Source of the DNA: Mycobacterium heckeshornense
Lineage (GTDB): Bacteria; Actinomycetota; Actinomycetes; Mycobacteriales; Mycobacteriaceae
Assembly: GCF_016592155.1 (NCBI RefSeq)
Contig: NZ_AP024237.1
Span: forward strand, 2,604,001-2,668,000
Reading direction: 5' to 3'
DNA length: 64,000 bases
The notes beneath the pieces were generated by a model, which was given only the letters and a program-made list of their open reading frames with translations, searched no databases and was not told the origin of the DNA. The translations under genes and the position numbers were made by a program. This document shows, piece by piece, positions 35,951 to 47,414 of this stretch (position 1 is its first letter; each line of letters opens with the position of its first letter).

Positions 35951-36934
35951 TCACCGGGCAGACAGCACGCCGTTAAACCCGTCTTGCTCGTAGGCATATT
36001 GCGGCTGATCCTTCGCCCATTGGATATAGCGGTCGATGCCCTCCCAGATACCAACTTCGGGCCTGAATCCGATGCTCCTAGCGAGGTCGATGTTGGCCGG
36101 GAAACGAGCGACTTCGCCGGGGCGTGCTTCACGATGTGTGATTTTGGCGTCGAACTTTCTGGCGATGTACTCGACGATGTCCTTGACCCGGGTGTTTTTG
36201 CCGCTCGCGAAATTGATCGTCTGTCCACGAAGTGCCGGGCTTTGCAACACGAGGTTATATGCACGGACGATATCGCTCACGTACAGATAGTCGCGGGTTG
36301 CCGAGCCGTCGCCGAAGATCGTGAGGTTTTCGCCGTTGATGGCCTGACGGACAAGTCGTGGAATCAGCGCGCCGAACCGCCCAGTCTTCTGGCGCACCCC
36401 GAATACGTTGAATGGCCGAACGATCGTGACGTCAAGGCCGTAGGACCGGTAGTAGGAGTAGCACAACCGATCGGCCGCTGCCTTGGAAGCACCGTAAGGG
36501 CTGTTCGGTTTCAGCTCTGCGCTCTCGTCAAGAAGCTCGCCCTCTCGCAGATTGTGTCCGTCGCCATATACTTCGCAGCTTGACACGTAGATCAGGCGGT
36601 TCTTGTAGCGCCGTACCGCCTCGAGCACACGGTAGGTACCGATGACGTTGGTTTCGAGAAAGCTCTCTGGATCACCGAGAGACTGGTCGACGTTGATATT
36701 GGCGGCCAGATGAAAAACGACGTGGTGCTCGCGCACCGCGCGATGGACCGTTTCTCTATCGGTCACCGAACCCCAGATAAAGGCCGCTCGCTCGTGCGAA
36801 CGAAAGTCATTCGTGTTTCGGGTGGCACTCTTTGATAGCGTATTCAGGACAGTGACCCAATGCCCGTCGGCCAGTAGCGACTCGCAAAGATGACTTCCCT
36901 GGAAGCCTGCGCCACCCGTGACAAGTATTTCCAT
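35951..36934 (-). CDS. NAD-dependent nucleotide-sugar epimerase/dehydratase
   Basis: 327 residues from ATG 36934. Extended short-chain dehydrogenase/reductase: the Rossmann dinucleotide loop is GGAGFQG (7-13), the second-strand region LAANINVDQSLGDP, the catalytic triad region SSCEVYG (118-124) and Y147-x-x-x-K151 in SPYGASKAAAD. RPFNVFGVRQ and TRDYLYVSDIVRAY are typical of UDP-glucose epimerase and dTDP- or GDP-sugar dehydratase relatives. Substrate cannot be fixed. Together with the GT2-M23 gene it suggests glycan modification. Preceded by a 211-base region up to the IS1634-family element. Confidence 0.9.
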   Translation of the reverse strand: MEILVTGGAGFQGSHLCESLLADGHWVTVLNTLSKSATRNTNDFRSHERAAFIWGSVTDRETVHRAVREHHVVFHLAANINVDQSLGDPESFLETNVIGTYRVLEAVRRYKNRLIYVSSCEVYGDGHNLREGELLDESAELKPNSPYGASKAAADRLCYSYYRSYGLDVTIVRPFNVFGVRQKTGRFGALIPRLVRQAINGENLTIFGDGSATRDYLYVSDIVRAYNLVLQSPALRGQTINFASGKNTRVKDIVEYIARKFDAKITHREARPGEVARFPANIDLARSIGFRPEVGIWEGIDRYIQWAKDQPQYAYEQDGFNGVLSAR

Positions 36935-37061
36935 CTGGTTGGTCTCTCGCCTGCTATCTGAGGTGTGAGCTTAATCGATAATCGCCGGCTTAGTCAGCGA
37001 TCCGACTTGATTGCAGACGCCTTTGTATTCGGGCAGAGAGCTGGGTGGTTTTTCTGCTGGG

Positions 37062-37145
37062 TTAGCGGACGGCGCGGTAGATCTCCCGGCGATATAACGC
37101 TCGACGCAGGGCACGGTCTCCGTTTTGCTTGTGCCTTCCGCTAAG
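37062..37145 (-). pseudogene. C-terminal end of a decayed IS110-family transposase (part 2)
   Basis: On the minus strand the frame leading to TAA 37064-37062 ends GDRALRRALYRREIYRAVR. Joined across the IS1634-family insertion it continues from the segment at 39121-39234 (RALHAFLGVRHALPWTTRDYFARPL...). RALH, TTRDYFAR and REIYRAV line up with the C-terminus of IS110-type transposases (NRALH...TRDYVARR...AREIYR). It is heavily mutated. Confidence 0.5.
37140..37145. repeat. Target-site duplication GCTAAG, left copy
   Basis: GCTAAG precedes the left end of the IS1634-family element and recurs at 39115-39120 directly after its right end. A 6-base duplication fits this family. Confidence 0.8.
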
Positions 37146-39114
37146 CCGAAGTTCCCCCCTTCTGAGAGGGGGCTGATTTCCTTTCTGCTTTGTGAGCAGG
37201 TGTTTCAGTGTTCATGTGCCGGCAAGGCGTAATCATGTATTCGCAAGACTTGTTCGGCGTGTCATTTTCTAAATTCGCTACTCTCGTACTGCTGTTGTGC
37301 TAGAAAGTAATCATGTACGTGACGCGGGTGCCCAACCGTGGATCACCGCCGGCGGTGCTGTTGCGCGAAAGTTACCGCGAGAACGGCAAGGTGAAAACCC
37401 GCACGCTGGCCAACCTGTCGCGCTGGCCCGAGCACAAGGTGGACAAACTGCAGCGCGCGCTCAAGGGCCTGCCGGGGACGGGCGATCTGGCCGGGGCGTT
37501 TGACATCACCCGCAGCCTGCCGCACGGGCATGTGGCCGCGGTGTTGGGCACCGCCGCCAAGCTGGGCATGGCCGAGCTGATCGACCCCGCCCCGTCGCGT
37601 AACCGGGACTTGGTGTGCGCCATGCTGGCCGCGTCGGTGATCGAGCCGGGCTCCAAGCTGGCGATGGCGCGCGGGCTGCGCATCGAGACCGCCACCAGCA
37701 CCCTGGGTGCGGTGCTGGGCGTGGCGGGTGCCGATGAGGATGACCTGTATGACGCGATGGACTGGGTGGTCGAGCGCCAGGATGCCATCGAAAACTCGTT
37801 GGCCGCACGGCATCTGGCCAACGGAACCCTGGTGCTCTATGACGTGTCCTCGGCGGCGTTCGAGGGCCACACCTGCCCGTTAGGGAAAATCGGGCATGCC
37901 CGCGACGGGGTCAAAGGCCGGTTGCAGATCGTCTACGGGCTGCTGTGCTCACCAGCCGGGGTGCCGATCGCCATTGAGGTGTTCGACGGCAACACCGCCG
38001 ACCCGAAAACCCTGGGCGCCCAGATCACCAAGCTCAAGACCCGGTTCGGGCTGACCACCATCGCCCTGGTGGGGGATCGGGGCATGCTCACCAGCGCGCG
38101 CATCCGCGACGAGCTGCACCCGGCGCAGTTGGATTGGATCAGCGCGCTGCGCGCCCCGCAGATCAAGGCATTGGTCGACGACGGGGCGCTGCAGCTGTCG
38201 CTGTTCGACGAGCAGAACCTGTTCGAGATCACCCACCCCGACTACCCCGGCGAGCGGCTGGTGTGCTGCCACAACCCCGCCCTGGCTGATGAGCGTGCCC
38301 GCAAACGCGGCGAGCTGCTGGCGGCCACCGAACACGAACTACAGACCATCGCCGAGGCCACCCGCCGCGCCAAACGACCACTACGCGGGCGGGACAAGAT
38401 CGCGCTGCGGGTGGGCAAGGTGCGCAACAAGTTCAAGATGGCCAAGCATTTTGACCTGCAAATCACCGACGAAGCGTTCAGTTTCTCCCGCAACCAGGAC
38501 GCCATCGCCGCCGAGGCCGCCCTCGACGGCATCTACGTGCTTCGCACCAGCCTGCCCGACCAGACACTGCAGCGCGACGAGGTCGTGCTGCGCTACAAGG
38601 ACCTCGCCGACGTCGAACGGTTCTTCCGCACCCTCAACACCGAACTGGACGTGCGACCCATCCGGCACCGCCTCGCCGATCGGGTGCGCGCGCACATGCT
38701 CCTACGGATGCTGTCCTACTACATCAGCTGGCACATGAAACAAGCCCTCGCACCAATCCTTTTCCAGGACAACGACAAACCCGCCGCCGCCGCCGCCAAA
38801 CGTGCCGACCCCGTCGCTCCCGCCCAACGCTCCGATCAAGCGCTGGCCAAGGCAGCGCGCAAACGCACCGAAAACGACTACCCGGTGCACAGCTTCACCA
38901 GCCTGCTCGCCGACCTGGCCACCATCTGCGCCAACCACATCCAGCCCACCGACGACCTGCCGGCATTCACCAAGATCACCAACCCCACCCCACTACAGCG
39001 GCGAGCCTTCGAACTACTCGGCGTCTCACACCGCCACGGACTCGCGTAGTCAGCACACCAACACAAAACCCCAGCTCAACCCACTAAACCGCTCCACACC
39101 AGGGGGAACTTCGG
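37146..39114 (+). mobile_element. IS1634-family insertion sequence, complete
   Basis: 1969-base element with 13-base terminal inverted repeats CCGAAGTTCCCCC (37146-37158, complement at 39102-39114) and GCTAAG direct repeats. It contains one intact transposase on the plus strand. It lies inside an older IS110-like remnant. Intact features suggest a recent insertion. Confidence 0.88.
37313..39049 (+). CDS. IS1634-family transposase
   Basis: 578 residues from ATG 37313 (MYVTRVPNRGSPPAVLLRE, typical of IS1634/IS1549 transposases). DDE core: VLYDVSSAAFEG (first Asp), TIALVGDRGMLTSARI (second Asp) and the late Glu-containing stretch DVERFFRTLNTELDVRPIRHRLADRVRAHMLL. A basic linker and Ala-rich segment (about 480-510) precede the C-terminus. 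The frame is intact. It starts 167 bases inside the left end, in a relatively AT-rich leader likely to hold the promoter. Confidence 0.93.
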   Translation: MYVTRVPNRGSPPAVLLRESYRENGKVKTRTLANLSRWPEHKVDKLQRALKGLPGTGDLAGAFDITRSLPHGHVAAVLGTAAKLGMAELIDPAPSRNRDLVCAMLAASVIEPGSKLAMARGLRIETATSTLGAVLGVAGADEDDLYDAMDWVVERQDAIENSLAARHLANGTLVLYDVSSAAFEGHTCPLGKIGHARDGVKGRLQIVYGLLCSPAGVPIAIEVFDGNTADPKTLGAQITKLKTRFGLTTIALVGDRGMLTSARIRDELHPAQLDWISALRAPQIKALVDDGALQLSLFDEQNLFEITHPDYPGERLVCCHNPALADERARKRGELLAATEHELQTIAEATRRAKRPLRGRDKIALRVGKVRNKFKMAKHFDLQITDEAFSFSRNQDAIAAEAALDGIYVLRTSLPDQTLQRDEVVLRYKDLADVERFFRTLNTELDVRPIRHRLADRVRAHMLLRMLSYYISWHMKQALAPILFQDNDKPAAAAAKRADPVAPAQRSDQALAKAARKRTENDYPVHSFTSLLADLATICANHIQPTDDLPAFTKITNPTPLQRRAFELLGVSHRHGLA

Positions 39115-39120
39115 GCTAAG
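39115..39120. repeat. Target-site duplication GCTAAG, right copy
   Basis: Right-hand 6-base duplication of the IS1634-family element. When one copy and the element are removed, an open minus-strand frame runs across the junction, as expected for insertion into a former coding sequence. Confidence 0.78.
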
Positions 39121-39234
39121 GGGGCGGGCGAAGTAGTCTCGAGTGGTCCATGGCAGCGCATGGCGTACGCCCAAGAATGCGTGCAGAGCTCGACCCCGCA
39201 TACACCGCGCAGCTCGAATACGGCGAGTGGAGCT
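39121..39234 (-). pseudogene. Decayed IS110-family transposase fragment (part 1)
   Basis: Minus-strand frame, open from just after TAG 39237-39235 to the duplication. It reads ...RGRALHAFLGVRHALPWTTRDYFAR and continues after the IS1634-family element to TAA 37062. The RALH and TRDYxAR segments resemble IS110 C-termini. Upstream (39238-39387, up to the hisI stop) no further transposase similarity can be followed. Confidence 0.45.
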
Positions 39235-39387
39235 CTAGGCGGGCGGCTTCGGTGTCAACCTCGCGGCAACGCCCAGCCGGACACCTGTTCACGAGGCTCC
39301 GCCGCAGCCGACACCACGGCGCCTGCACGCCCCACGCTGGGACAGGCGACACGCAACAGCCGCACCATTTCGGGGCTGCCGCCGTAG

Positions 39388-39735
39388 TCACTCAACAGGA
39401 CCCAGCAGCACGTCGGCGTCGAAACAGCTGTGGTCGCCGGTGTGACAGGCACCACCGACTTGGTCGACCACCACCAGCACTGCGTCACCGTCGCAATCCA
39501 GCCGCACCGAATGCACGTGTTGGGTATGCCCAGAGGTTGCGCCCTTGACCCACTGCTGGCGGCGTGACCGCGAAAAGTAGGTCGCCTCACGGGTTTCCAG
39601 GGTGCGGGCCAGGGCGTCGTCGTCCATCCACGCCACCATCAGCACATCGCCGCTGCTGCGCTCCTGCACGACGGCGGTAAACAGTCCATCGGCGTTGCGC
39701 TTGAGCCGCGCGGCGATACCGGGATCGAGCGTCAT
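39388..39735 (-). CDS. hisI: Phosphoribosyl-AMP cyclohydrolase
   Basis: 115 residues from ATG 39735, third enzyme-level step of histidine synthesis, opening the adenine ring of PR-AMP. Signature residues: [66 protein letters not shown] with the zinc-binding Cys/His and Asp residues. Its ATG overlaps the hisF stop (ATGA). It is the last gene of the his operon and borders the accessory island. Confidence 0.96.
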   Translation of the reverse strand: MTLDPGIAARLKRNADGLFTAVVQERSSGDVLMVAWMDDDALARTLETREATYFSRSRRQQWVKGATSGHTQHVHSVRLDCDGDAVLVVVDQVGGACHTGDHSCFDADVLLGPVE

Positions 39736-40517
39736 CGCACCGTGATTCCCTCCGCAGCCATGGCCGCCTTCACCTGACCGATCGACAGCTGCCGGAAGTG
39801 AAACACGCTGGCGGCCAACACCGCATCGGCGCCCGCGAACACCGCGGGCGCGAAGTGCTCCACCGCCCCAGCGCCGCCGCTGGCGATCACCGGCACGGTG
39901 ACCGCGGCCCGCACCGCGCGCAGCATCGGCAGGTCGAAGCCGGCTTGGGTACCGTCGGCGTCCATCGAATTCAGCAGTATCTCGCCCACCCCGAGCTCGG
40001 CGCCGCGGGCTGCCCATTCGACGGCATCGATGCCGGTGCCCCGCCGACCACCGTGCGTGGTGACCTCCCAGCCAGACGGCGTCGGCGGCGAGCCGGGCGG
40101 CACCGTGCGCGCGTCCACCGACAACACGATGCACTGCGAACCGAACGCACGCGCCATCTCGCCCAGCAACTCCGGGCGCGCGATCGCGGCGGTGTTGACC
40201 GACACCTTGTCGGCGCCGGCGCGCAGCAGCGCGTCGACATCGGCCACCGACCGCACGCCGCCGCCGACGGTGAGCGGGATGAATACCTGCTCGGCGGTGC
40301 GCCGTACCACCTCGAGCATGGTGGCCCGCCCCGACGACGACGCGGTGACGTCAAGAAAGGTCAGCTCGTCGGCACCCTCGGCGTCGTAGACCGCGGCGAG
40401 TTCAACCGGGTCGCCTGCGTCGCGCAGGTTTTCGAAGTTGACGCCCTTGACCACCCGGCCGTCGTCGACATCCAGGCACGGGATCACCCGCACCGCAAGG
40501 CCGTCACCGCAATACAT
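39732..40517 (-). CDS. hisF: Imidazole glycerol phosphate synthase, cyclase subunit
   Basis: 261 residues from ATG 40517 ([20 protein letters not shown]). TIM barrel that uses ammonia from HisH to form IGP and AICAR. Catalytic Asp residues lie in [14 protein letters not shown] and [10 protein letters not shown]. Phosphate-binding loops are TVGGGVRS and SGGAGAVEH. The ORF continues upstream in a frame overlapping impA, but that part is not family-like. It lies directly before hisI with ATGA overlap. Confidence 0.97.
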   Translation of the reverse strand: MYCGDGLAVRVIPCLDVDDGRVVKGVNFENLRDAGDPVELAAVYDAEGADELTFLDVTASSSGRATMLEVVRRTAEQVFIPLTVGGGVRSVADVDALLRAGADKVSVNTAAIARPELLGEMARAFGSQCIVLSVDARTVPPGSPPTPSGWEVTTHGGRRGTGIDAVEWAARGAELGVGEILLNSMDADGTQAGFDLPMLRAVRAAVTVPVIASGGAGAVEHFAPAVFAGADAVLAASVFHFRQLSIGQVKAAMAAEGITVR

Positions 40518-40518
40518 G

Positions 40519-41325
40519 TCAGTAGTCCTCCGGACCGCCGGTGCGCCGCAAAATTGCGAGCATCTCGGCGTGCACACCGGGTGCGGCGGCCAGCGCCGAC
40601 CGGGCTTCCGGTGTCCACGGGTCGCCGGCGAGGTTGGTGACGATGCCGCCGGCTGCCCGCACCAGGGCCACCCCGGCCGCATGGTCCCAGACATGGTCGC
40701 CGAAACTGATCGCCCCACCGAGAATTCCGTCGGCGACGTAGGCGAGGTCGATGCCAGTGGCGCCGTGCATCCGCAGCCGCGACGACACCCGGCTGAGATT
40801 TTCCAGCACCGCCAGCCGAAACCGCCCCGGGAAGCGTCCCCGCGAGTCGGCGTTGAACGTGCCGACACCGACGATCGAATGAGCGAGGTCGGTGTGCTCC
40901 AGCGGCGGCTGCGGCACGCCATTCTTGACCAAGGGACCACCGACCACCGCGGTGTAGCGCTGCCCGGTGAACGGCAACCAGGTCAGACCGGCCACCGGAT
41001 CGCCGTTGTGCAAGAGCCCCAACAACATCGCCGACATCGGCGAGCCGGCGGCATAGTTGAACGTCCCGTCGACCGGGTCGAGCACCCACACCCAGGATGA
41101 GTCGACGCCCGCGCCGCCGAATTCCTCGCCGTGGACGTCGATTCCGGTCGCCTGGACCAGCGCGTCGACGACCCGGCGTTCGATTTCCAGGTCGACTTTG
41201 GTGGCGAAGTCGTTGCCCCTTTTGCTGACCGCCGAGTGGGCGCGATGTCCGGCGACAAACTGCTCGCTGACCTCGTCCAGAATCGCCGACGCTTCGGCCA
41301 CCAGTGCGTCTAGATCCATCGTCAT
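40519..41325 (-). CDS. impA: Inositol-monophosphatase-family phosphatase ImpA
   Basis: 268 residues from ATG 41325 ([12 protein letters not shown]). Li-sensitive IMPase fold: metal-binding Glu in HGEEFGG, Asp residues in [21 protein letters not shown], and the third Asp in [15 protein letters not shown]. Located between hisA and hisF as in M. tuberculosis (Rv1604). In actinobacteria such his-operon members have been proposed to act as histidinol-phosphate phosphatase (HisN), though Rv1604 was named for inositol phosphatase activity. Start overlaps the hisA stop (ATGA). Confidence 0.93.
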   Translation of the reverse strand: MTMDLDALVAEASAILDEVSEQFVAGHRAHSAVSKRGNDFATKVDLEIERRVVDALVQATGIDVHGEEFGGAGVDSSWVWVLDPVDGTFNYAAGSPMSAMLLGLLHNGDPVAGLTWLPFTGQRYTAVVGGPLVKNGVPQPPLEHTDLAHSIVGVGTFNADSRGRFPGRFRLAVLENLSRVSSRLRMHGATGIDLAYVADGILGGAISFGDHVWDHAAGVALVRAAGGIVTNLAGDPWTPEARSALAAAPGVHAEMLAILRRTGGPEDY

Positions 41326-42056
41326 TCCCGCACCGCCGCCAGCGCCTGGGGCAAGCTGAATCGCCCAGCGTAGAGTGCTTTTCCAACGATGACGCCCTCG
41401 ACCCCGCTGCCGGCCAGGGTGGCGATGGCGCGCAGGTCGTCCAGGCTGGACACCCCGCCGGATGCGATCACCGGGGCGTCGGTACGTTCCGCGACCGCGC
41501 GAAGCAAATCCAGATTGGGGCCGGTGAGCGTGCCGTCCTTGCTGACGTCGGTGACCACAAAACGTGAACAGCCCTGGACAACAAGGCGTTCCAGCACGTC
41601 CCAGAGGTCGCCGCCGTCGGTTTCCCAGCCGCGCCCGCGCAGCCGATGCTGACCGTCGACAATTCGGACATCCAGGCCGACGGCCACCCGTTCGCCATGC
41701 TCGGCGATCACCTGAGCGCACCATCGCGGGTTTTCCAATGCGGCGGTGCCCAGGTTGACCCGGGCGCACCCGGTGGCCAGCGCCGCGGCCAGCGACTCGT
41801 CGTCGCGGATGCCGCCCGAGAGCTCAACTCGAACGTCGAGTTTGCCCACGACTTCGGCCAGCAGTTCGCGGTTGGACCCACGGCCGAACGCGGCATCGAT
41901 ATCGACCAGATGAATCCACTCGGCGCCGTCACGCTGCCAGGCCAGCGCCGCGTCGAGCGCCGAGCCGTACTCGGTTTCGCTGCCGGCGCGACCTTGCACC
42001 AAGCGCACCGCGCGCCCGTCGACCACGTCGACGGCCGGTAGCACAACTAACGGCAT
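41322..42056 (-). CDS. hisA: Bifunctional ProFAR/PRA isomerase (HisA/PriA)
   Basis: 244 residues from ATG 42056 ([22 protein letters not shown]). In actinobacteria PriA isomerises both ProFAR (histidine) and PRA (tryptophan), replacing TrpF. No trpF is found in the trp cluster of this window, which fits. Catalytic Asp residues lie in LPAVDVVDG and [12 protein letters not shown]. Phosphate loops are ELSGGIRD and ASGGVSS. A ribosome-binding site AGGAGAGGG is upstream. Confidence 0.97.
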   Translation of the reverse strand: MPLVVLPAVDVVDGRAVRLVQGRAGSETEYGSALDAALAWQRDGAEWIHLVDIDAAFGRGSNRELLAEVVGKLDVRVELSGGIRDDESLAAALATGCARVNLGTAALENPRWCAQVIAEHGERVAVGLDVRIVDGQHRLRGRGWETDGGDLWDVLERLVVQGCSRFVVTDVSKDGTLTGPNLDLLRAVAERTDAPVIASGGVSSLDDLRAIATLAGSGVEGVIVGKALYAGRFSLPQALAAVRE

Positions 42057-42151
42057 CGGTAGCCCTCTCCTAGCACCAAAGTGCAACTAGCCACACCTTT
42101 TCTCGCTGTTTGGGTCGTGGAATGCACTTTCGCGGAGGGCGTCATCGTCAT
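42047..42151 (-). CDS. Possible 34-residue small ORF between hisH and hisA
   Basis: ATG 42151 overlaps the hisH stop as ATGA, and the frame ends at TAG 42047, overlapping the first ten bases of hisA. The product would start [19 protein letters not shown] and hold two Cys. It fills almost exactly the only sizeable gap in an operon otherwise joined by 4-base overlaps. It also spans an 8-base inverted repeat. No homology is recognised, and translation is unproven. Confidence 0.35.
   Translation of the reverse strand: MTMTPSAKVHSTTQTARKGVASCTLVLGEGYRCR
42078..42130. repeat. Inverted repeat in the hisH-hisA gap
   Basis: AAAGTGCA (42078-42085) and TGCACTTT (42123-42130) form a perfect 8-base inverted repeat with a 37-base spacer. 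It may fold in the mRNA just before hisA. No U-tract follows, so it is not an obvious terminator. Confidence 0.5.
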
Positions 42152-42768
42152 AGCCCCTCGACCCAATTGCTCAGCAGGACCGCGCCGGCGTCGCCGCTCT
42201 TTTCCGGGTGGAACTGGGTGGCGGCCAGCGGACCGTCCTCGACCGCGGCCAGAAACGGCACGTGGTAGCTGGCCCACGTCAGCAGCGCGTCGGCCGCGCC
42301 CTCCCAGCGCTGCGCCGCATATGAGTGCACGAAATAAAAGCGGGTGTCCGCGTCCAGGCCTTTGAACAGCGCGCCGCCCGGTGCGGCCGTCACCACGTTC
42401 CAGCCCATGTGCGGAATCACCGGGGCATCGAGTCGGGTGACCGCTCCTGGCCACTGCCCGCAACCGAGTGATTCGACGCCGAACTCGATCCCCCGCGCAA
42501 ACAAAATCTGCATGCCCACACAGATGCCCAATACCGGCCGCTCGGCAGCGACTCGTTCAGCGATCAGCTTGTCGCCGTTGACTTTCCGAAGCCCTTCCAT
42601 ACAGGCCGCGAACGCGCCCACACCGGGCACGACCAGACCGTCGGCCCGCGAGGCGGCGTCGGGGTCGGCGCTCACCGTCACCGAAGCCCCGACGCGTTCG
42701 AGCGCCCGCTGCGCGGAACGCAGGTTGCCCGAGCCGTAGTCGAGGACCACCACCGACTTTCGGGTCAC
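42148..42768 (-). CDS. hisH: Imidazole glycerol phosphate synthase, glutaminase subunit
   Basis: 206 residues from GTG 42768. Class I glutamine amidotransferase that feeds ammonia to HisF. The catalytic triad is visible: nucleophile Cys in LGICVGMQ, and His and Glu in TQFHPEKSG. Oxyanion region VPGVGAFA. The GTG overlaps the hisB stop (GTGA). Confidence 0.96.
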   Translation of the reverse strand: MTRKSVVVLDYGSGNLRSAQRALERVGASVTVSADPDAASRADGLVVPGVGAFAACMEGLRKVNGDKLIAERVAAERPVLGICVGMQILFARGIEFGVESLGCGQWPGAVTRLDAPVIPHMGWNVVTAAPGGALFKGLDADTRFYFVHSYAAQRWEGAADALLTWASYHVPFLAAVEDGPLAATQFHPEKSGDAGAVLLSNWVEGL

Positions 42769-43379
42769 AGGCTGCCTTTGGTCGACGGCGCCCCGGACAC
42801 CCGGGGATCAGGTTCGACGGCCTGGCGCAATGCGCGTGCGACGGCCTTGTACTGCGCCTCGGTGATGTGATGCGGGTCGCGCCCGTAGAGGATGCGCACA
42901 TGCAGCGCGATGCGGGCGTTGGCCGCCAGCGTCTCGAAGACGTGCCGATTGACCACGGTGTGATACGGCACCGTGTTGCCGGCGATCGTGAAGTGCCGCA
43001 AGTGATCCGGCTCGCCGGTGTGTACACAGTAGGGCCGGCCGGACACGTCGACGGCGGCGTGGGCCAGCGCCTCGTCCATCGGGACGAAGGCGTCGCCGAA
43101 CCGGCGGATGCCTGTCTTGTCGCCGAGCGCCTGCCCGAGCGCCTGGCCGAGCACGATCGCGGTGTCTTCGATGGTGTGGTGCGCTTCGATCTCGACGTCA
43201 CCCTTGGCGCGCACCGTCAAATCGAGGCTGGCGTGACTGCCCAGCGCAGTGAGCATGTGGTCGTAGAACGGGATCCCGGTGTCGACGTCGACCTGCCCGG
43301 TGCCGTCGAGGTCGACTTCCACGACGATGTCACATTCCTTGGTACTGCGTTCGACACGCGCGCGGCGATTGGTAGTCAT
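42765..43379 (-). CDS. hisB: Imidazoleglycerol-phosphate dehydratase
   Basis: 204 residues from ATG 43379 ([13 protein letters not shown]), chosen because AGGAG lies 4 bases upstream; an ATG at 43394 would overlap hisC. Manganese enzyme with the two repeated His clusters: [26 protein letters not shown], and in the second half [30 protein letters not shown]. Monofunctional, without the phosphatase domain of enterobacterial HisB. Confidence 0.97.
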   Translation of the reverse strand: MTTNRRARVERSTKECDIVVEVDLDGTGQVDVDTGIPFYDHMLTALGSHASLDLTVRAKGDVEIEAHHTIEDTAIVLGQALGQALGDKTGIRRFGDAFVPMDEALAHAAVDVSGRPYCVHTGEPDHLRHFTIAGNTVPYHTVVNRHVFETLAANARIALHVRILYGRDPHHITEAQYKAVARALRQAVEPDPRVSGAPSTKGSL

Positions 43380-43386
43380 GACGCTC

Positions 43387-45866
<2,480 letters not shown>

Positions 45867-45929
45867 CACGTTCACGCCGACCATTGTCCCAGGCAGCACA
45901 AATGGATATCGGACCGGTACAGTGACCGC

Positions 45930-46340
45930 ATGTCCGTACAGGATCGTCCCAACAGCGCTCCCGGCGTGCCGATGATCTTCCCGCCGTGGCTGGAGCGACT
46001 GCAGGTCAAGTACATGAACCCGGCTCTTAAGCCGTTTGCGCGTTATCTGCCCGGCGCGGCACTCATCAAGCACCGCGGCCGCAAGTCCGGCAAGCCCTAC
46101 GAGACGATCGTGACCGCGTACCGCAAGGGCAACCTGTTGGCGATCGTGCTCGGGCACGGCAAAACCGACTGGGTGAAAAACGTGCTGGCCGCCGGCGAAG
46201 CCGATGTGCAATTCCTTCGGCGATCGGTCCACCTCACCAACCCACGGATTCTGCCCGCCGGTACCGCCGGCCCAGAGCTGCCGTGGCCCGCCCGGATGCA
46301 AGGGCGCCGGATCGCCGTGTTCGTCGCCGATATCGCCTGA
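45930..46340 (+). CDS. Nitroreductase / deazaflavin-dependent oxidoreductase (DUF385)
   Basis: 136 residues from ATG 45930, same length as M. tuberculosis Rv1598c. Split beta-barrel F420-binding-type fold of the Ddn/DUF385 group: [17 protein letters not shown] near residues 47-63, [30 protein letters not shown], and the final [16 protein letters not shown]. Some relatives reduce nitroimidazoles or quinones with F420H2. Cofactor and substrate are not proven here. Divergent from hisD across 63 bases. Confidence 0.88.
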   Translation: MSVQDRPNSAPGVPMIFPPWLERLQVKYMNPALKPFARYLPGAALIKHRGRKSGKPYETIVTAYRKGNLLAIVLGHGKTDWVKNVLAAGEADVQFLRRSVHLTNPRILPAGTAGPELPWPARMQGRRIAVFVADIA

Positions 46341-46345
46341 GCCGT

Positions 46346-47374
46346 CTACAGCCTGGTAAACACGGTCTTACCGGTCATCGTCGGCCATACCGACGGCGCC
46401 TCCTCCCAGGCAACGACGCGTTCAACGACCGGGGACAAATCGTATCCTTCGTCGATCAGCTCGAGAACCTCAGGAATAACGGCTCGCGCGTTGACGCGGC
46501 CGGTTATGAACCGCACACCCCGGGTGTACATCGACAGCAACGGCAAGTCCACTGTGCGCTGGAAGTAGGCTCCGGTGTCGGTGCAGGCACCGTCCGGCCA
46601 AGTCGCCCGCAGGGCAGCCGCCAGCAGCGTCGGCTCGGCTGAGGTGTGCACGGTAACCGGATACGGATTCCAGGACTTATCCGGCATCAGCCGATCGTGC
46701 GATGTGGCGCCGAGTTTTTCCGCAACGGCAAGCCGCGTTGGGTCGGTATCCACATAGTCGACGTGCGCGCCCAGCACGGAAGCGAATGCCGCCGCATACA
46801 ATCCGATCGACCCCCGGCCCACCACGAGAACGCGTCGCTCCACCGCATCGAGGCGGGCCAGCTCAGCAGCAAAAGGGCCGACCGCACGCCAACCGTCGGG
46901 AATGTTGTCCGACAGGGACGCGATGGCCAGCGGGTCCACGGTTTTGGGAGCCGGTATCAGCATGGCGTCGGCATAGGGCACGAGAAGCAGATCGGACATG
47001 AACCCGCCGCCGTCCAGACCAGCGATGGGAGCCATTCCATACATCGCCATCAGTGGCAGCGAAGCGCACGAACCCGTCACGCCGCGCCGGCACGGCCCGC
47101 AGCTGCCGCAGCTGATCTGAAACGGCACCACCACCCGCTCGCCCACGTCGACGGTGCGCACACCGTGACCGATCGCGACGACCTCGGCGAGTCCTTCGTG
47201 ACCGACCGCGTGTCCGGGCGGCATCGGCACCCGCCCCTGCACGACCGCCACGTCGAGATCGCAGCAGGCTACGGCCACTGGCCGCACCAGCGCCTGTTCG
47301 GGGCCCGTGATCTCGGGTGAGTCCACCTCCCGCCACACGTACCGGCCGATCTCTTCGAACGTCAACTGCCGCAT
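46346..47374 (-). CDS. Zinc-dependent alcohol dehydrogenase (MDR family)
   Basis: 342 residues from ATG 47374 ([12 protein letters not shown]). Medium-chain dehydrogenase: catalytic-zinc region [13 protein letters not shown] and [13 protein letters not shown], a structural-zinc loop [15 protein letters not shown] (four Cys), then a Rossmann nucleotide-binding region [28 protein letters not shown] (Gly pattern GxGxxG). The gene is divergent from a TetR regulator and separated from it by a short palindrome, so it is probably that regulator's target. Substrate unknown. Confidence 0.9.
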   Translation of the reverse strand: MRQLTFEEIGRYVWREVDSPEITGPEQALVRPVAVACCDLDVAVVQGRVPMPPGHAVGHEGLAEVVAIGHGVRTVDVGERVVVPFQISCGSCGPCRRGVTGSCASLPLMAMYGMAPIAGLDGGGFMSDLLLVPYADAMLIPAPKTVDPLAIASLSDNIPDGWRAVGPFAAELARLDAVERRVLVVGRGSIGLYAAAFASVLGAHVDYVDTDPTRLAVAEKLGATSHDRLMPDKSWNPYPVTVHTSAEPTLLAAALRATWPDGACTDTGAYFQRTVDLPLLSMYTRGVRFITGRVNARAVIPEVLELIDEGYDLSPVVERVVAWEEAPSVWPTMTGKTVFTRL

Positions 47375-47383
47375 CCCAGCATT

Positions 47384-47401
47384 CTTGAGTGATAATTCAA
47401 G
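47384..47401. promoter_or_regulatory. TetR-type operator between ADH and tetR
   Basis: CTTGA (47384-47388) and TCAAG (47397-47401) form an inverted repeat around GTGATAAT, in the 40-base gap between the divergent ADH (47374) and tetR (47415) starts. Local AT content is high, fitting overlapping promoters and autoregulation. Confidence 0.6.
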
Positions 47402-47414
47402 TATTGTCAAGGCT

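Noticed and set aside
39732..40940. 402-codon ORF including hisF
   Set aside because: Its first 141 codons are an out-of-frame shadow of impA. HisF homology starts at ATG 40517.
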